Assembly (NCBI RefSeq): GCF_000741775.1 | Contig: NZ_JGZR01000016.1 | Span: forward strand, 186,193 to 250,192 | DNA length: 64,000 bases | From: Bifidobacterium subtile | Lineage (GTDB): Bacteria; Actinomycetota; Actinomycetes; Actinomycetales; Bifidobacteriaceae | Reading direction: 5' to 3' | Shown: positions 56,104 through 64,000 of the stretch, piece after piece | How positions within the stretch are numbered: position 1 is the first letter of the stretch | Layout of the letters: the number at the start of each line of letters is the position of its first letter | Program-made: the position numbers and the translations under genes | The notes under the pieces: model-generated | Database searches by the model: none | What the model saw: only the letters and a program-made list of their open reading frames with translations | What the model was told of the DNA's origin: nothing

Positions 56104-57651
56104 ATGGGTCTCGTCCCCACAACCACTCCGATTCTCGACCATGACGCCGAACTGACCAAGGCCGAGGCCGGCGTCGCGCAGTTTGCAGCGTCGCGCAATG
56201 ACCGCTGGTACCCGAAATTCCATATCGCGTCGGACGGCGGGTGGATCAACGACCCGAACGGACTATGCTACTATCGGGGCCGCTGGCATGTGTTCTACCA
56301 ACTGCACCCCTTCGGCACCCAGTGGGGCCAATGCCACTGGGGCCATGTCTCCAGCGCCGATATGGTAACTTGGCGACGCGAGCCGATCGCCATGGCTCCC
56401 AGTCTTGAAGAGGAGAAGGACGGCGTGTACTCGGGGTCGGCCGCCATCGGCGACGACGGCACGCTGCGCTTCTACTACACCGGCCACCGCAACCTCGCCG
56501 ACGCCATTGACCCCAAGCGCTCGCTGGAAGTGCAGCTGCTCGCCACGGCGCAGGACGACGACGCCATTCGCCTCGCCAAGCATGGCATGGTCGTCGACTG
56601 CCCGCGAGATGAAGTCAATTCCGACTTCCGCGATCCGAAGGTATGGAAGACCGGCGGCATCTGGTATATGACCTTCGGCGTATCCTCGGCGCACAAACGT
56701 GGCCAGATGTGGCTCTACACCTCGCATGACATGGTCGAGTGGAGCTTCGAGCGGGTGCTGTTCGAGCATCCGGACCCCGACGTGTTCATGCTCGAATGCC
56801 CCGACTTCTTCCCCGTCACAGGCCCCGACGGCGAAGAGAAGTGGGTTATCGGGTTCTCCGCCATGGGCTCGAAACCTCATGGTTTCATGAACCGCAATGC
56901 TAGCAATGCCGGCTACATGATCGGCTCGTGGACGCCGGGCGAGGCATTCCGGCCGGAGAGCGAATTCCGCTTGTGGGATTGCGGGCATAATTTCTACGCT
57001 CCGCAGTCCTTCACAGCCCCGGATGGCCGCCAGATCATGTACGGCTGGATGAGTCCGTTCGCCGGGTCCGCGCCGATGCAGGAGGACGGCTGGTGCGGTC
57101 AGCTGACCCTGCCGCGCGAAATAACGCTCGGAGCCGACGGCGATCTGCATACCTCACCGGTCAAAGAGGTCAGTGCGCTGCGCGCCGGTAGCTCAGATCT
57201 TGGCGCTATTGAGCTGCAAGCCAACGAGGAACATATCATCGCCGACGATGCCGAAGCGGTGGAAATCGAGCTGACGCTCAATCTGGCCCGTTCCACCGCC
57301 GAGCGCATGGGGCTGAAAATCCATGCCACCAGCGACGGCTCGTACACATACGTAGCCTATGACGATCAGCTTGGCCGCGTCGTCATCGATCGTCAGGCCG
57401 CTGCACGCGGCGATCGTGGATATCGTGCCGCGCCGTTGTCGGATGAAGAACTGTCGAAGGGCGTGATCGACTTGCGGCTGTTCATCGATCGCGGTTCCAT
57501 CGAGGTCTATGTCAACGACGGTCGACAGGTACTCAGCTCCTACAGCTATCCATCGGACGGGCCGCGCGCGATCAAGCTCACCTCGGAATCAGGGGTAGCC
57601 CACACCGATGCGCTCAGGATTCATCGGCTCAAAAGCATCGGTCTGGAATAG
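56104..57651 (+). CDS. GH32 beta-fructofuranosidase (intracellular)
   Basis: Hydrolyses terminal beta-fructosyl residues of sucrose or short fructo-oligosaccharides. The family triad is visible: nucleophile Asp50 in WINDPNGL, transition-state Asp177 in FRDPKVW, and acid/base Glu231 in MLECPDFF. A five-bladed propeller domain (about residues 30-350) is followed by a beta-sandwich (about 380-515, FIDRGSIEVYVNDGRQVLSS). At 515 residues it is typical of bifidobacterial BfrA/CscA-like enzymes. No signal peptide is present, so it acts on sugar imported by the ABC system. AAGGA lies 7 bases before the ATG. The second copy of the 80-bp repeat begins 50 bases after its stop. Confidence 0.96.
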   Translation: MGLVPTTTPILDHDAELTKAEAGVAQFAASRNDRWYPKFHIASDGGWINDPNGLCYYRGRWHVFYQLHPFGTQWGQCHWGHVSSADMVTWRREPIAMAPSLEEEKDGVYSGSAAIGDDGTLRFYYTGHRNLADAIDPKRSLEVQLLATAQDDDAIRLAKHGMVVDCPRDEVNSDFRDPKVWKTGGIWYMTFGVSSAHKRGQMWLYTSHDMVEWSFERVLFEHPDPDVFMLECPDFFPVTGPDGEEKWVIGFSAMGSKPHGFMNRNASNAGYMIGSWTPGEAFRPESEFRLWDCGHNFYAPQSFTAPDGRQIMYGWMSPFAGSAPMQEDGWCGQLTLPREITLGADGDLHTSPVKEVSALRAGSSDLGAIELQANEEHIIADDAEAVEIELTLNLARSTAERMGLKIHATSDGSYTYVAYDDQLGRVVIDRQAAARGDRGYRAAPLSDEELSKGVIDLRLFIDRGSIEVYVNDGRQVLSSYSYPSDGPRAIKLTSESGVAHTDALRIHRLKSIGLE

Positions 57652-57700
57652 GATGCCCAGATGGGATTCCCGACTAATGGAGTAAATTTCTCAAGGCTAT

Positions 57701-57780
57701 CGCTACAAAACGGACGCTAAGCGGCGATTATAGGCAGTTTTGTAGCGTCAGCCGCTCGTTAGCGCTACAAAACGGACGCA
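57701..57780. repeat. Repeat element copy B
   Basis: Matches 50989-51068 in 75 of 80 bases and in the same orientation; the mismatches are at the 25th, 27th, 71st, 72nd and last positions. It contains TTTTGTAGCG/CGCTACAAAA as a 10-bp inverted pair around a 15-base loop and ends in a second ACAAAACGGACGC. It sits between the GH32 stop and the uppS stop, so copies A and B bracket the sugar cassette. Confidence 0.9.
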
Positions 57781-57812
57781 GGCCAGGCCAAGCCCAAGCC
57801 CGAGCCCCTCGC

Positions 57813-58604
57813 CTACTTCTTTACGCCGCCGAAGCGCCGGTCGCGGTGCACGTAGTGGTCGATGGAACGCCACAGGGCCTCGCGGCCGTAGTCGGGGAAC
57901 AGTTCGGGCGCGAAGTCAAGTTCGGCGTAGGCGGCCTCCCACGGCAGGAAGTTCGAGGTGCGCTGCTCCCCCGAGGTGCGAATCACCAGGTCGCAGTCCG
58001 GAATGTCAGGATTGTAGAGGTGCTGGGCGATCATCTTTTCGGTGACCCTGTCGCCGCTGATCTCCCCGTCGCGCACCTCCTGGGCGATGGCCGCGCAGGC
58101 GTCGGCGATCTCCGCGCGACCGCCGTAGTTGATGCAGAAGACCACGTCGATGGTCGTGTTGCGTTTGGTGCGCTCCATCGCGACCTCAAGCTCGTCGATC
58201 ACCGACTTCCACAGCCGCGGACGACGCCCGGACCAGCGCACGCGCACGCCCCATTCGTCCATCTGCGCCACCCGCCGGTGGATGATGTCGCGCGAGAATC
58301 CCATGAGGAAGCGCACTTCCTGGGGGCTGCGCTTCCAGTTCTCCGTGGAGAAGGTGTACAGGCTCAGGTAGCGCACACCCGCCTCGATGGCCCCGGCGAT
58401 GGTGTCGAACACCACCGGCTCCGCCGCCTGATGCCCGTTGGTGCGCACCAGTCCGCGCTGCTGCGCCCAGCGCCCGTTGCCGTCCATGATGATGCCGATA
58501 TGCCGAGGCACCTTGCCTTTGGGGTAGTCCGGGACGATGGAGGGGTCGGAGAAGGGAGCCGCGGGAACGTCCAGCGACGTGTAGTCGACATGTTCGAAAG
58601 TCAT
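57813..58604 (-). CDS. uppS: Undecaprenyl diphosphate synthase-type cis-prenyltransferase
   Basis: Condenses isopentenyl diphosphate units in cis to make the undecaprenyl carrier for cell-wall precursors. Motif I GIIMDGNGRWAQQRG holds the catalytic Asp, followed by GHQAAEPVVFDTIAGAIEAG, LSLYTFSTENWKR and the C-terminal DLVIRTSGEQRTSNFLPWE. The length of 263 residues fits. I choose the ATG at 58602-58604, which begins two bases after the recO stop codon; the ribosome site is weak, so coupling to recO is likely. The actinobacterial class includes short- and long-chain forms, and chain length is not certain from sequence. Confidence 0.95.
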   Translation of the reverse strand: MTFEHVDYTSLDVPAAPFSDPSIVPDYPKGKVPRHIGIIMDGNGRWAQQRGLVRTNGHQAAEPVVFDTIAGAIEAGVRYLSLYTFSTENWKRSPQEVRFLMGFSRDIIHRRVAQMDEWGVRVRWSGRRPRLWKSVIDELEVAMERTKRNTTIDVVFCINYGGRAEIADACAAIAQEVRDGEISGDRVTEKMIAQHLYNPDIPDCDLVIRTSGEQRTSNFLPWEAAYAELDFAPELFPDYGREALWRSIDHYVHRDRRFGGVKK

Positions 58605-58606
58605 AG

Positions 58607-59329
58607 CTACGAATGTAACAAGCGCAACGAACGAATGGGCCGTTCCAAGTAGTATTCTCCCCAATCTTCAACAATTCGGCTCACTTCGGGCCGCAGGCCT
58701 TCGCCGTCGAGCGCTGACCAGGCGCCGTCGACGAGCGCGGCGAGCTGCTCGCGAGCGCCGGAATCGAGCCGTACCGCATCCGGCGTGCGATCCGCGGCGC
58801 ACATCATGCCGCCGGAACGCACCGAGAAAAACCCCAGCTCGTCGTGCCGCCCGCATACCACGCAGGACTCCATGCGCGGCGTCCAGCCAGCCTCGGACAG
58901 AGCGCGCATGACATAGGATTCCCCTATCGTCAGCGCATCATGCGCGTGCCTGGCGAGCGCGTTCAGCGCTCCGATGAGCAGCATGTACTGCCCGCGCGAG
59001 GGTTCATGCTCGGTGGATACGAGCTTGTCCACCGTCTCCACGATGACGTTGGCCGCGGAGTAGGCCTCGAAGTCGAGGCATATCTCGGCGGCGTACGCGC
59101 CGATCGATACCGCTTGGGAGATGACGTCGAGCGAGCGGCCTTCGGCGATGAGCAGATCGACGCGCATGAAGGGTTCAAGCCGCCCGCCGAAGCGCGATTT
59201 GACCCGGCGCACGCCTTTGGCCACCGCACGAACCTTGCCGTGCTCCCTGGTGAGCACGGTGACGATGCGATCGGCCTCGCCGAGCTTGACGGAACGCAGC
59301 ACCACGCCCTCATCGCGGTATAAGGCCAT
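58607..59329 (-). CDS. recO: RecO, RecA-loading recombination mediator
   Basis: With RecF and RecR, helps load RecA on SSB-coated single-stranded DNA. The N-terminal OB fold begins YRDEGVVLRSVKLGEADRIV; a helical domain and a CxxC zinc motif in SCVVCGRHDELGFFS follow, with a further Cys in GGMMCAAD. The length of 240 residues is normal. GAGGAG stands 5 bases before the ATG at 59327-59329. The uppS gene begins two bases after the recO stop. A long inverted repeat lies upstream of the start. Confidence 0.94.
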   Translation of the reverse strand: MALYRDEGVVLRSVKLGEADRIVTVLTREHGKVRAVAKGVRRVKSRFGGRLEPFMRVDLLIAEGRSLDVISQAVSIGAYAAEICLDFEAYSAANVIVETVDKLVSTEHEPSRGQYMLLIGALNALARHAHDALTIGESYVMRALSEAGWTPRMESCVVCGRHDELGFFSVRSGGMMCAADRTPDAVRLDSGAREQLAALVDGAWSALDGEGLRPEVSRIVEDWGEYYLERPIRSLRLLHS

Positions 59330-59389
59330 GTGCGCTCCTCTCGCTCATGCACGACTATACGTCGTTTTCGCGTCGTCGCGGCGAACATG

Positions 59390-59426
59390 GCTCACACTTT
59401 TTCGGTGCTACTGAAAAAGTGTGAGC
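59390..59426. repeat. 14-bp perfect hairpin upstream of recO
   Basis: GCTCACACTTTTTC (59390-59403) pairs with GAAAAAGTGTGAGC (59413-59426) around a 9-base loop. It resembles the terminator at 59519-59560 (CTCACAC and a T/A run), so the two look like diverged copies. It lies 61 bases upstream of the recO start, where it could act as a second terminator for the upstream gene. Confidence 0.8.
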
Positions 59427-59518
59427 GAAACGAACATTTCATGTTCAGCATCTATCCATATAAAACCTTAAGAATCCGCCATTATGGTGCTCAAAAGCTA
59501 CCATCTTGCCTGTTCATT

Positions 59519-59560
59519 TGACTCACACCTTTTTAGGCCCGCCGAAAAAGGTGTGAGTCA
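59519..59560 (-). terminator. 16-bp perfect hairpin after the alpha/beta-hydrolase gene
   Basis: TGACTCACACCTTTTT (59519-59534) pairs with AAAAAGGTGTGAGTCA (59545-59560) around a 10-base GC-rich loop. It begins at the base after the stop codon of the gene at 59561-61348, so its position as a terminator is good, although no free T-run follows. Confidence 0.8.
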
Positions 59561-61348
59561 TCAGTAAATGAACAGCCCCCAGAAGGCGAAAAACAGCAGC
59601 ACATGCAGCATCGCCACTGTGGTGACCCAGAACAGCACACGGCCCAGCCGCGTGGAGGCAACGACCGGCTTGCGGCCAGTCACCACGGCTTTGATCTCCC
59701 CGGTGCGAGGCGGTAATTGCGCCAGCCCGTGCGCCGAGGCCTCCTCGATCACACGGGTCAGCACGCGCGACCATGCCCAGACCACGAAGGTGCACACGAT
59801 CTGGATGACTGGCCAGCTCCAGTACATCATGCCGGGATCTTCGACCGGCGCCCCTCCCCACCCGAGCTTGACCACGCCCATGACCACCTGCCCCAATCCA
59901 GCAATGAAAAGCACCACCGTGGCCATCGTCGTGACGGTGAGCATAAGCAGTGCATTGCCGAATCCACGCGCGAAACCCAAGGTCCGCCCACTGTGCCGAC
60001 GAATCATGCGGCGGGCCTTGCTCGCCAAAGCAATACACGCTATAACCGTGGCCACCAGCAGCAGCACGCTCGTAGCAATATGCAGCGCAACGCCGTATAC
60101 CGTCAGCGGCCTGTCGCTCTTAAGCTCAGAAGGCACTGCAATGGACTGATAGATGCGCGTGCCAGCCACCCGCTCGCTGGTCTGCCGCAATCCATGCACG
60201 GTGCCCTGGCTCCAATCGACCATATCCGTGACGTAATCGTCGGAGAACGCCGTGCCCTCGTCAGCCTCATCGCCCAACCGCAGCACATGATTCGCCACAG
60301 GATAGCTGCGCACGGTGATATTCCAGTTGCCCGTGCGGTGGGCCATGTCGAGGATTTTGCGCACGCCGTCGACTTGTGCGGTCATCACGTCCTTCGACCC
60401 GTAGGCCACGAACGTCGGGATGGAATACCCAACGTCGAACTGCGTGGGCACGTCGAGGTTCTGCAGCCCGAGCATCGAGGAATCGACGTGGAACAGCCTG
60501 CGCACAATGGACTGGTAGCCGGCGTGCGCACCGGTCAGCGCGAAGTCCTGCGCGACCATGAAGCCGAGCGAGTGCCGGGGCGAGTACACCATGGGACTGA
60601 GCAGCACTTGGAAGGCGATCCGCCTGTCCATGCGCAGCAGATACGGCGATATCCAAGTGCTTTCCGACGTGGCGTATATCCCGACGCGATCCGCATTGAC
60701 CGATTTCAACGAGCGCAGATAATTGACGACCTGATCATAGGCGGCGGCCGAGCCGGGATAGTCGCGATTCACATCATTGGTCGACCACACCGGCTTGTCG
60801 AGCACGGCGGTGACGAACCCGGCCGAAGCCAAATCGAAGGCCACATCACCAAAGGAGTCGTCGCAGGTGCCATAGCCCGCCCCATGCATGAACACTACGC
60901 CAGGACGGCCGGACGGAGCGTCTTGCGGCTCGCGAATGAGCACTCGGACGTTCTGGATTTCACCAGTCGAGGGACGCTTGGCCTTGATGGTGACGTGGCG
61001 GCTAGCGACCTTGTAGCTTCCGCGTTGAGGCAGCGAGGCGCCGGTCGGATTGTCGAAGGTGACGGCGGTGTTCGGCGAGAGCGTCTCCATGGTCTGGCCG
61101 GTGGGTTCCTTTTTCCATGGCACGGCGGTAATATTCGACACCGTGACGAGGATGCCGATCAGAATGATGAAGATGGGCACGCTCACCATCAGCCGCCTGC
61201 CGCGGCTCCATGCCTGAGGGGTCTGCGCGGGCTGCACGGTCGCCGAGTGCTCCAGAGCTGCCGGGGCCTGCGACGATCGCGAGTCCTCTGGCTCGCGGAC
61301 GTTCTCTTTGTTCTGATCGGGCACGAGCCTCATTCTATCCAGCGGCAT
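59561..61348 (-). CDS. Membrane-bound alpha/beta-hydrolase
   Basis: A 595-residue protein with a hydrophilic N-terminus (about 1-50), a transmembrane helix (LMVSVPIFIILIGILVTVSN, about 53-72), an extracytoplasmic alpha/beta-hydrolase domain (about 95-380) and four to five C-terminal transmembrane helices (about 415-595). Hydrolase features are the oxyanion-loop VVFMHGAGYGTCDDSF, the nucleophile elbow region GIYATSESTWISPYL, and a late His in PVANHVLRLGDEADEG; the elbow is not a standard GxSxG, so the Ser assignment is tentative. It resembles exported acyl-esterases or dienelactone hydrolases. Substrate unknown. A start codon five residues later is an alternative. It is followed by a perfect hairpin. 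Confidence 0.75.
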   Translation of the reverse strand: MPLDRMRLVPDQNKENVREPEDSRSSQAPAALEHSATVQPAQTPQAWSRGRRLMVSVPIFIILIGILVTVSNITAVPWKKEPTGQTMETLSPNTAVTFDNPTGASLPQRGSYKVASRHVTIKAKRPSTGEIQNVRVLIREPQDAPSGRPGVVFMHGAGYGTCDDSFGDVAFDLASAGFVTAVLDKPVWSTNDVNRDYPGSAAAYDQVVNYLRSLKSVNADRVGIYATSESTWISPYLLRMDRRIAFQVLLSPMVYSPRHSLGFMVAQDFALTGAHAGYQSIVRRLFHVDSSMLGLQNLDVPTQFDVGYSIPTFVAYGSKDVMTAQVDGVRKILDMAHRTGNWNITVRSYPVANHVLRLGDEADEGTAFSDDYVTDMVDWSQGTVHGLRQTSERVAGTRIYQSIAVPSELKSDRPLTVYGVALHIATSVLLLVATVIACIALASKARRMIRRHSGRTLGFARGFGNALLMLTVTTMATVVLFIAGLGQVVMGVVKLGWGGAPVEDPGMMYWSWPVIQIVCTFVVWAWSRVLTRVIEEASAHGLAQLPPRTGEIKAVVTGRKPVVASTRLGRVLFWVTTVAMLHVLLFFAFWGLFIY

Positions 61349-61473
61349 GCCTGTTGCGCGATATTATGCGAAACGCCTAAGATGGCCCGGACTTGCGGCC
61401 CGAGGTTTTCATGAGAGAAGGTCGACACCGTCAACGCCGTCGGCACCCGCAAGGCCACTGCATGGGTGCGGGT

Positions 61474-63090
61474 TCAGAGCCTTGGGTCCGCGCTGTTGGA
61501 GTCGGCTGCGTCTCCATCAAAGCTGGGGAAGGAAAGATCCGGAATATCCAGGTCCATGTCCTCGCCGGCTTTGGGGAACATGCCATTCTTATCCGCATCA
61601 TCATCCGACTGATTCGACGGGGGTACAGGATCGGCTGCGAAGTGCGGCACGCTGAAGTTCTGCAACGAAGGAACCTTCGGAGCAGGAACCGACGCGCTCA
61701 CCTTCGGCAGTTCTTGAGAAACTTCGGCCATATGGGCCAGAGCCGCCAATGTGGCATCTGCGGTTTCCGCGTCGTCTGAAGAATCGTTGAAATCCTGAGA
61801 ATCCGCATAGCCGTCACCGTTGCCTGCCGCCGCGAGCCGGGAGGGCGAATCGGACGCGACAGGCACCTCGCCGGGCTGAGATGAGCCAGGCTGCGCGGGC
61901 TGCAGGGTTCCTGCGACTCCTGTTGCAGATCCAGAAAAAGCAGGTGCGGTATCAATGCCCTCAGCATTACTTGCCGGGCCATTCGTACCTGCCGCTGCCG
62001 CCGCTGACCCATCAGACCCATCATGATGCGCCGCGCCGTCCGCAACTGAGTCCGTGCCCTCCCGTGAAAGTGCTGCGGAATGCGACTCAGGCTCGTTCCT
62101 TTCGGCTCCCGAAGACGAGGAGTCAGCCGCGTAATCGACGTCTGCGGCTTCGGAGGCGGCATGGCCGTGGACTCCATGCGCAGGAATCGCGCCGGGAGCG
62201 AATGAAGGCGCGGGCTCCTGCGCGGCCGAGGTCGTGAAAATAGCCTGCTCCGCCTTGTTCAGCGCATCGAAGGATTCCGTTTCCTCACCCGCATGCACAG
62301 GCGCGTACGAGAGAGTCTCGCTCTGCTGCCCCTGCTGCGCGGAAGCGAACAGCGGCGTAACGCCCAAAGCCGCAAGACCTTGATCAGGAGCACCGGCCAA
62401 ATCTTGCGCGGATTGGGCGGAGCCGGGCTGCTCATCGTCGTATTGGGAAATGCGTCCATAGGATTCCAAGCGGCTCAGGAGCTGCACGCAGGAGCTGAGG
62501 AAGTAGTCGACCTGTCGTTCGTCATAGCCGCGATTGCCCTTGCGCTGCGTGAACACCACGCGCGCCACGGTTTTGGCATCGACTTCGCCGGATTTCGCAT
62601 CCCCCGCAACAGGCGGGTCTGCGATTTGCAGCTCGTCGGCCGCCTTCCCGACTATGCGATCGACCAAGCGATCGACCTGTTTGCGATCGTAGGAAGGCTT
62701 CTTGCCCTCCCCTGACGCAAAACGCTCGCGATCCGCGCGTTCGGCGTGCGCCGCGATCTGTCGAAAAAGCTCTTCAGTGCGAGCTTTCCACGCCACGCGT
62801 CCTTGCCTGCCGATCTCCCAAGATGTCTGCTTATCGACCACTGCGCGTTCGAGACGGTCAAGGGCCGCGTCGACCTGCTCAAAGAGGTACCCGCCCTTAC
62901 GCATGTCGAAGGAGACGTTCTGTATCTCCCGCTGGGTCAGCTGCACGCCTTCGCTGTCGTACTCGCCTTCATACAGGGAATGCGCACGCTCCAGAAAGGC
63001 ATCCACTTGGGCGGTGTCGTATCCCCACTTGCGTTTGCCGGCATGTGCGATGCCGGACGAGTCCCGCTCGGTTTCAGGTTCTTGAGCCAT
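61474..63090 (-). CDS. DivIVA-repeat protein with FtsZ-tail-like C-terminus
   Basis: A 538-residue, mainly disordered protein. Four copies of a DivIVA-like GYxxxQVDxFL motif occur: WGYDTAQVDAFLERAHSLY (residues 22-40), GGYLFEQVDAALDRLERAV (66-84), PSYDRKQVDRLVDRIV (132-147) and RGYDERQVDYFLSSCVQLL (187-205). This matches a DivIVA-repeat family in actinobacteria. Residues 215-510 are low-complexity (Ala, Ser, Gly, Glu). The C-terminus reads EDMDLDIPDLSFPSFDGD (about 510-527), sharing DLDIPD with the C-terminal peptide of FtsZ at 40.8 kb. AGGAGG stands 9 bases before the ATG. A link to division or polar growth is inferred from these motifs. Confidence 0.82.
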   Translation of the reverse strand: MAQEPETERDSSGIAHAGKRKWGYDTAQVDAFLERAHSLYEGEYDSEGVQLTQREIQNVSFDMRKGGYLFEQVDAALDRLERAVVDKQTSWEIGRQGRVAWKARTEELFRQIAAHAERADRERFASGEGKKPSYDRKQVDRLVDRIVGKAADELQIADPPVAGDAKSGEVDAKTVARVVFTQRKGNRGYDERQVDYFLSSCVQLLSRLESYGRISQYDDEQPGSAQSAQDLAGAPDQGLAALGVTPLFASAQQGQQSETLSYAPVHAGEETESFDALNKAEQAIFTTSAAQEPAPSFAPGAIPAHGVHGHAASEAADVDYAADSSSSGAERNEPESHSAALSREGTDSVADGAAHHDGSDGSAAAAAGTNGPASNAEGIDTAPAFSGSATGVAGTLQPAQPGSSQPGEVPVASDSPSRLAAAGNGDGYADSQDFNDSSDDAETADATLAALAHMAEVSQELPKVSASVPAPKVPSLQNFSVPHFAADPVPPSNQSDDDADKNGMFPKAGEDMDLDIPDLSFPSFDGDAADSNSADPRL

Positions 63091-63633
63091 CGGCTATTGA
63101 CCTCCTACGGATAAGTATTCAACAGCCTAACACTACGCGATTATTGGGACGCAGTGGTATTTCCGCCCGGCACGAAGCCTTCGCGCGGCTGCTATGCACT
63201 TATTATGCGCCCAGTGCAATCGCCCATCCATCATGATGGTCCAGCACGACATACAATGCGACGTGAAACACGGCGGTGCTGATCGAAGCGGGTTTCGTTA
63301 TTCACGGTTGCCCTACATCGGCATTATCTGTAATGCATTTGGCGTCCTGCGGAGGCGTATCTCCTTTATCTGTAGTGCCGATACTGTGGCACTGCTTATA
63401 TCATCGGATGAAAACGGCAGTCTTTGCCCATGCACAGCCGAGATATCGCGAGAGTGGCACTACAGATAAGGAAGATATCCCGCTATCGCTCCCAGTGTGC
63501 ACTCTATGAACACAATCCAATCGAAACAGACTTCCACAGCGCAATGGGCTGTGCCCGATTCGAGGTGGGAAGGATGCCTTCGCAAGCGAGATAGAGCATG
63601 GCCTTGCCGCATAGCTCAGATGACCCACGCAAA
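63091..63633. other. 543-bp intergenic region with an imperfect palindrome
   Basis: No convincing gene. TTATCTGTAGTGCC (63366-63379) is the exact complement of GGCACTACAGATAA (63456-63469), and the pairing continues imperfectly outward through TATCTCC/GGAAGATA. GTGGCACT is repeated inside. The remainder is featureless. Confidence 0.6.
63366..63469. repeat. 14-bp inverted repeat with long loop
   Basis: Perfect arms TTATCTGTAGTGCC (63366-63379) and GGCACTACAGATAA (63456-63469), separated by 76 bases, with imperfect outward extension. It lies between the DivIVA-repeat gene and the partial TetR gene and may mark transcript ends. Confidence 0.75.
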
Positions 63634-64000
63634 CTACGGCGCAATCGCACGCGCAAGCACCACGGCGAGGTCATTCGCGGTGAGGCGCGGCCGCTCGAGA
63701 GTTACGCGTTCCAGCGTAAGGCCAAGCAATAGAGAGCCAAGCACATCGGTCTGGCTTTCGGTCAGCTCGATGCCTGCTGCGCGGGCGAGTTCCTGGGCAG
63801 TCGCGATGCTTGCAGCACGGATTTCGTCGAGAATCGGGCGAAGCTCGGGATTTCGCAGCGATGCCAACGACAGCTCAATTCGAGCGATGTAGAGGTCGCG
63901 GTTGGTCTGCGTGGAGTCGGCGATCAGCTCGGCAAGCGCACCGACAAGGTCGCCTTGGCACCCCGGTTCGCTTGCCGATAAACGCTCCATATATACACGA
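63634..64000 (-). CDS. TetR-family regulator, C-terminal part only
   Basis: The frame stays open through the window edge, so the DNA-binding N-terminus lies beyond 64000. The visible 121 codons match the helical ligand-binding half of TetR proteins: VGALAELIADSTQTNRDLYI, LRPILDEIRAASIATAQEL, SQTDVLGSLLLGLTLERVTL. The terminal ARAIAP closes the last helix. The ATG at 63988-63990 is internal to the frame. Nothing about its target can be said from here. It is transcribed towards the DivIVA-repeat gene across 543 bases. Confidence 0.7.
   Translation of the reverse strand, partial: RVYMERLSASEPGCQGDLVGALAELIADSTQTNRDLYIARIELSLASLRNPELRPILDEIRAASIATAQELARAAGIELTESQTDVLGSLLLGLTLERVTLERPRLTANDLAVVLARAIAP

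Noticed and set aside
63194-63469. 91-codon plus-strand frame in the last intergenic region
   Set aside because: Runs over the palindrome arms, no ribosome site, no domain.

Overview
The window is chromosomal DNA from a high-GC Gram-positive organism, most likely a Bifidobacterium or close relative. The pointers are a homofermentative-type L-lactate dehydrogenase beside hflX, a his operon using an actinobacterial HisA/PriA, an actinobacterial-type HelD, DivIVA-based division genes next to sepF/ftsZ, a divS-like/nrdR/lexA arrangement, and a ThiE-ThiC fusion. Assignment to genus is inference from gene content and protein style, not a database match. No rRNA, tRNA, CRISPR array, insertion sequence or phage gene was recognised.

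Layout. 1-5.4 kb (minus): the start of a division/cell-wall cluster, mraZ-rsmH-ftsL-like-ftsI-murE-like-murF (cut by the window edge), with a four-repeat MraZ box upstream. 5.6-9.1 kb (plus): helD and serA. 9.3-11.3 kb: nrdR and a LysM protein diverge from lexA across three LexA boxes, forming an SOS module. 11.4-13.4 kb: a cation-efflux protein and L-lactate dehydrogenase. 13.7-20.2 kb: hflX diverges from a methyltransferase/hrpA pair. 20.3-21.3 kb: a secreted lysozyme-like-fold candidate. 21.3-28.6 kb (minus): hisD-hisC-hisB-unknown-hisH-priA followed by glutamine synthetase, with unusual repeats in two his-operon spacers. 28.6-31.5 kb: a GT2 polyprenyl-phosphate glycosyltransferase and a GT-C membrane glycosyltransferase. 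31.7-31.9 kb: a large nested palindrome. 32-45.1 kb (minus, apart from one small plus-strand membrane-protein gene at 36 kb): dnaE, rluA-type pseudouridine synthase, lspA, divIVA, yggT, sepF, ftsZ, dus, glyS.

45.3-50.9 kb (plus): a TPP riboswitch, thiM, a thiE-thiC fusion, a HAD phosphatase and a small thiamine-binding-family protein. 51.2-57.65 kb (plus): a self-contained sugar cassette of LacI regulator, lipoprotein, two ABC permeases and a GH32 beta-fructofuranosidase. A clear palindromic operator/promoter drives it, and same-orientation copies of an 80-bp repeat lie on both sides. The encoded ATPase is not present, so the transporter presumably borrows a shared one. 57.8-63.1 kb (minus): uppS, recO, a membrane alpha/beta-hydrolase and a DivIVA-repeat protein whose C-terminus carries the same DLDIPD peptide as the tail of FtsZ. 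The window ends in a partial TetR-type regulator.

The most interesting points are the repeat-bracketed fructoside cassette, the DivIVA-repeat protein with an FtsZ-tail-like motif, the ligase-less MurE-like protein inside the division cluster, the SOS/LysM/NrdR module with adjoining LexA boxes, and several long, distinct palindromic elements in intergenic regions.
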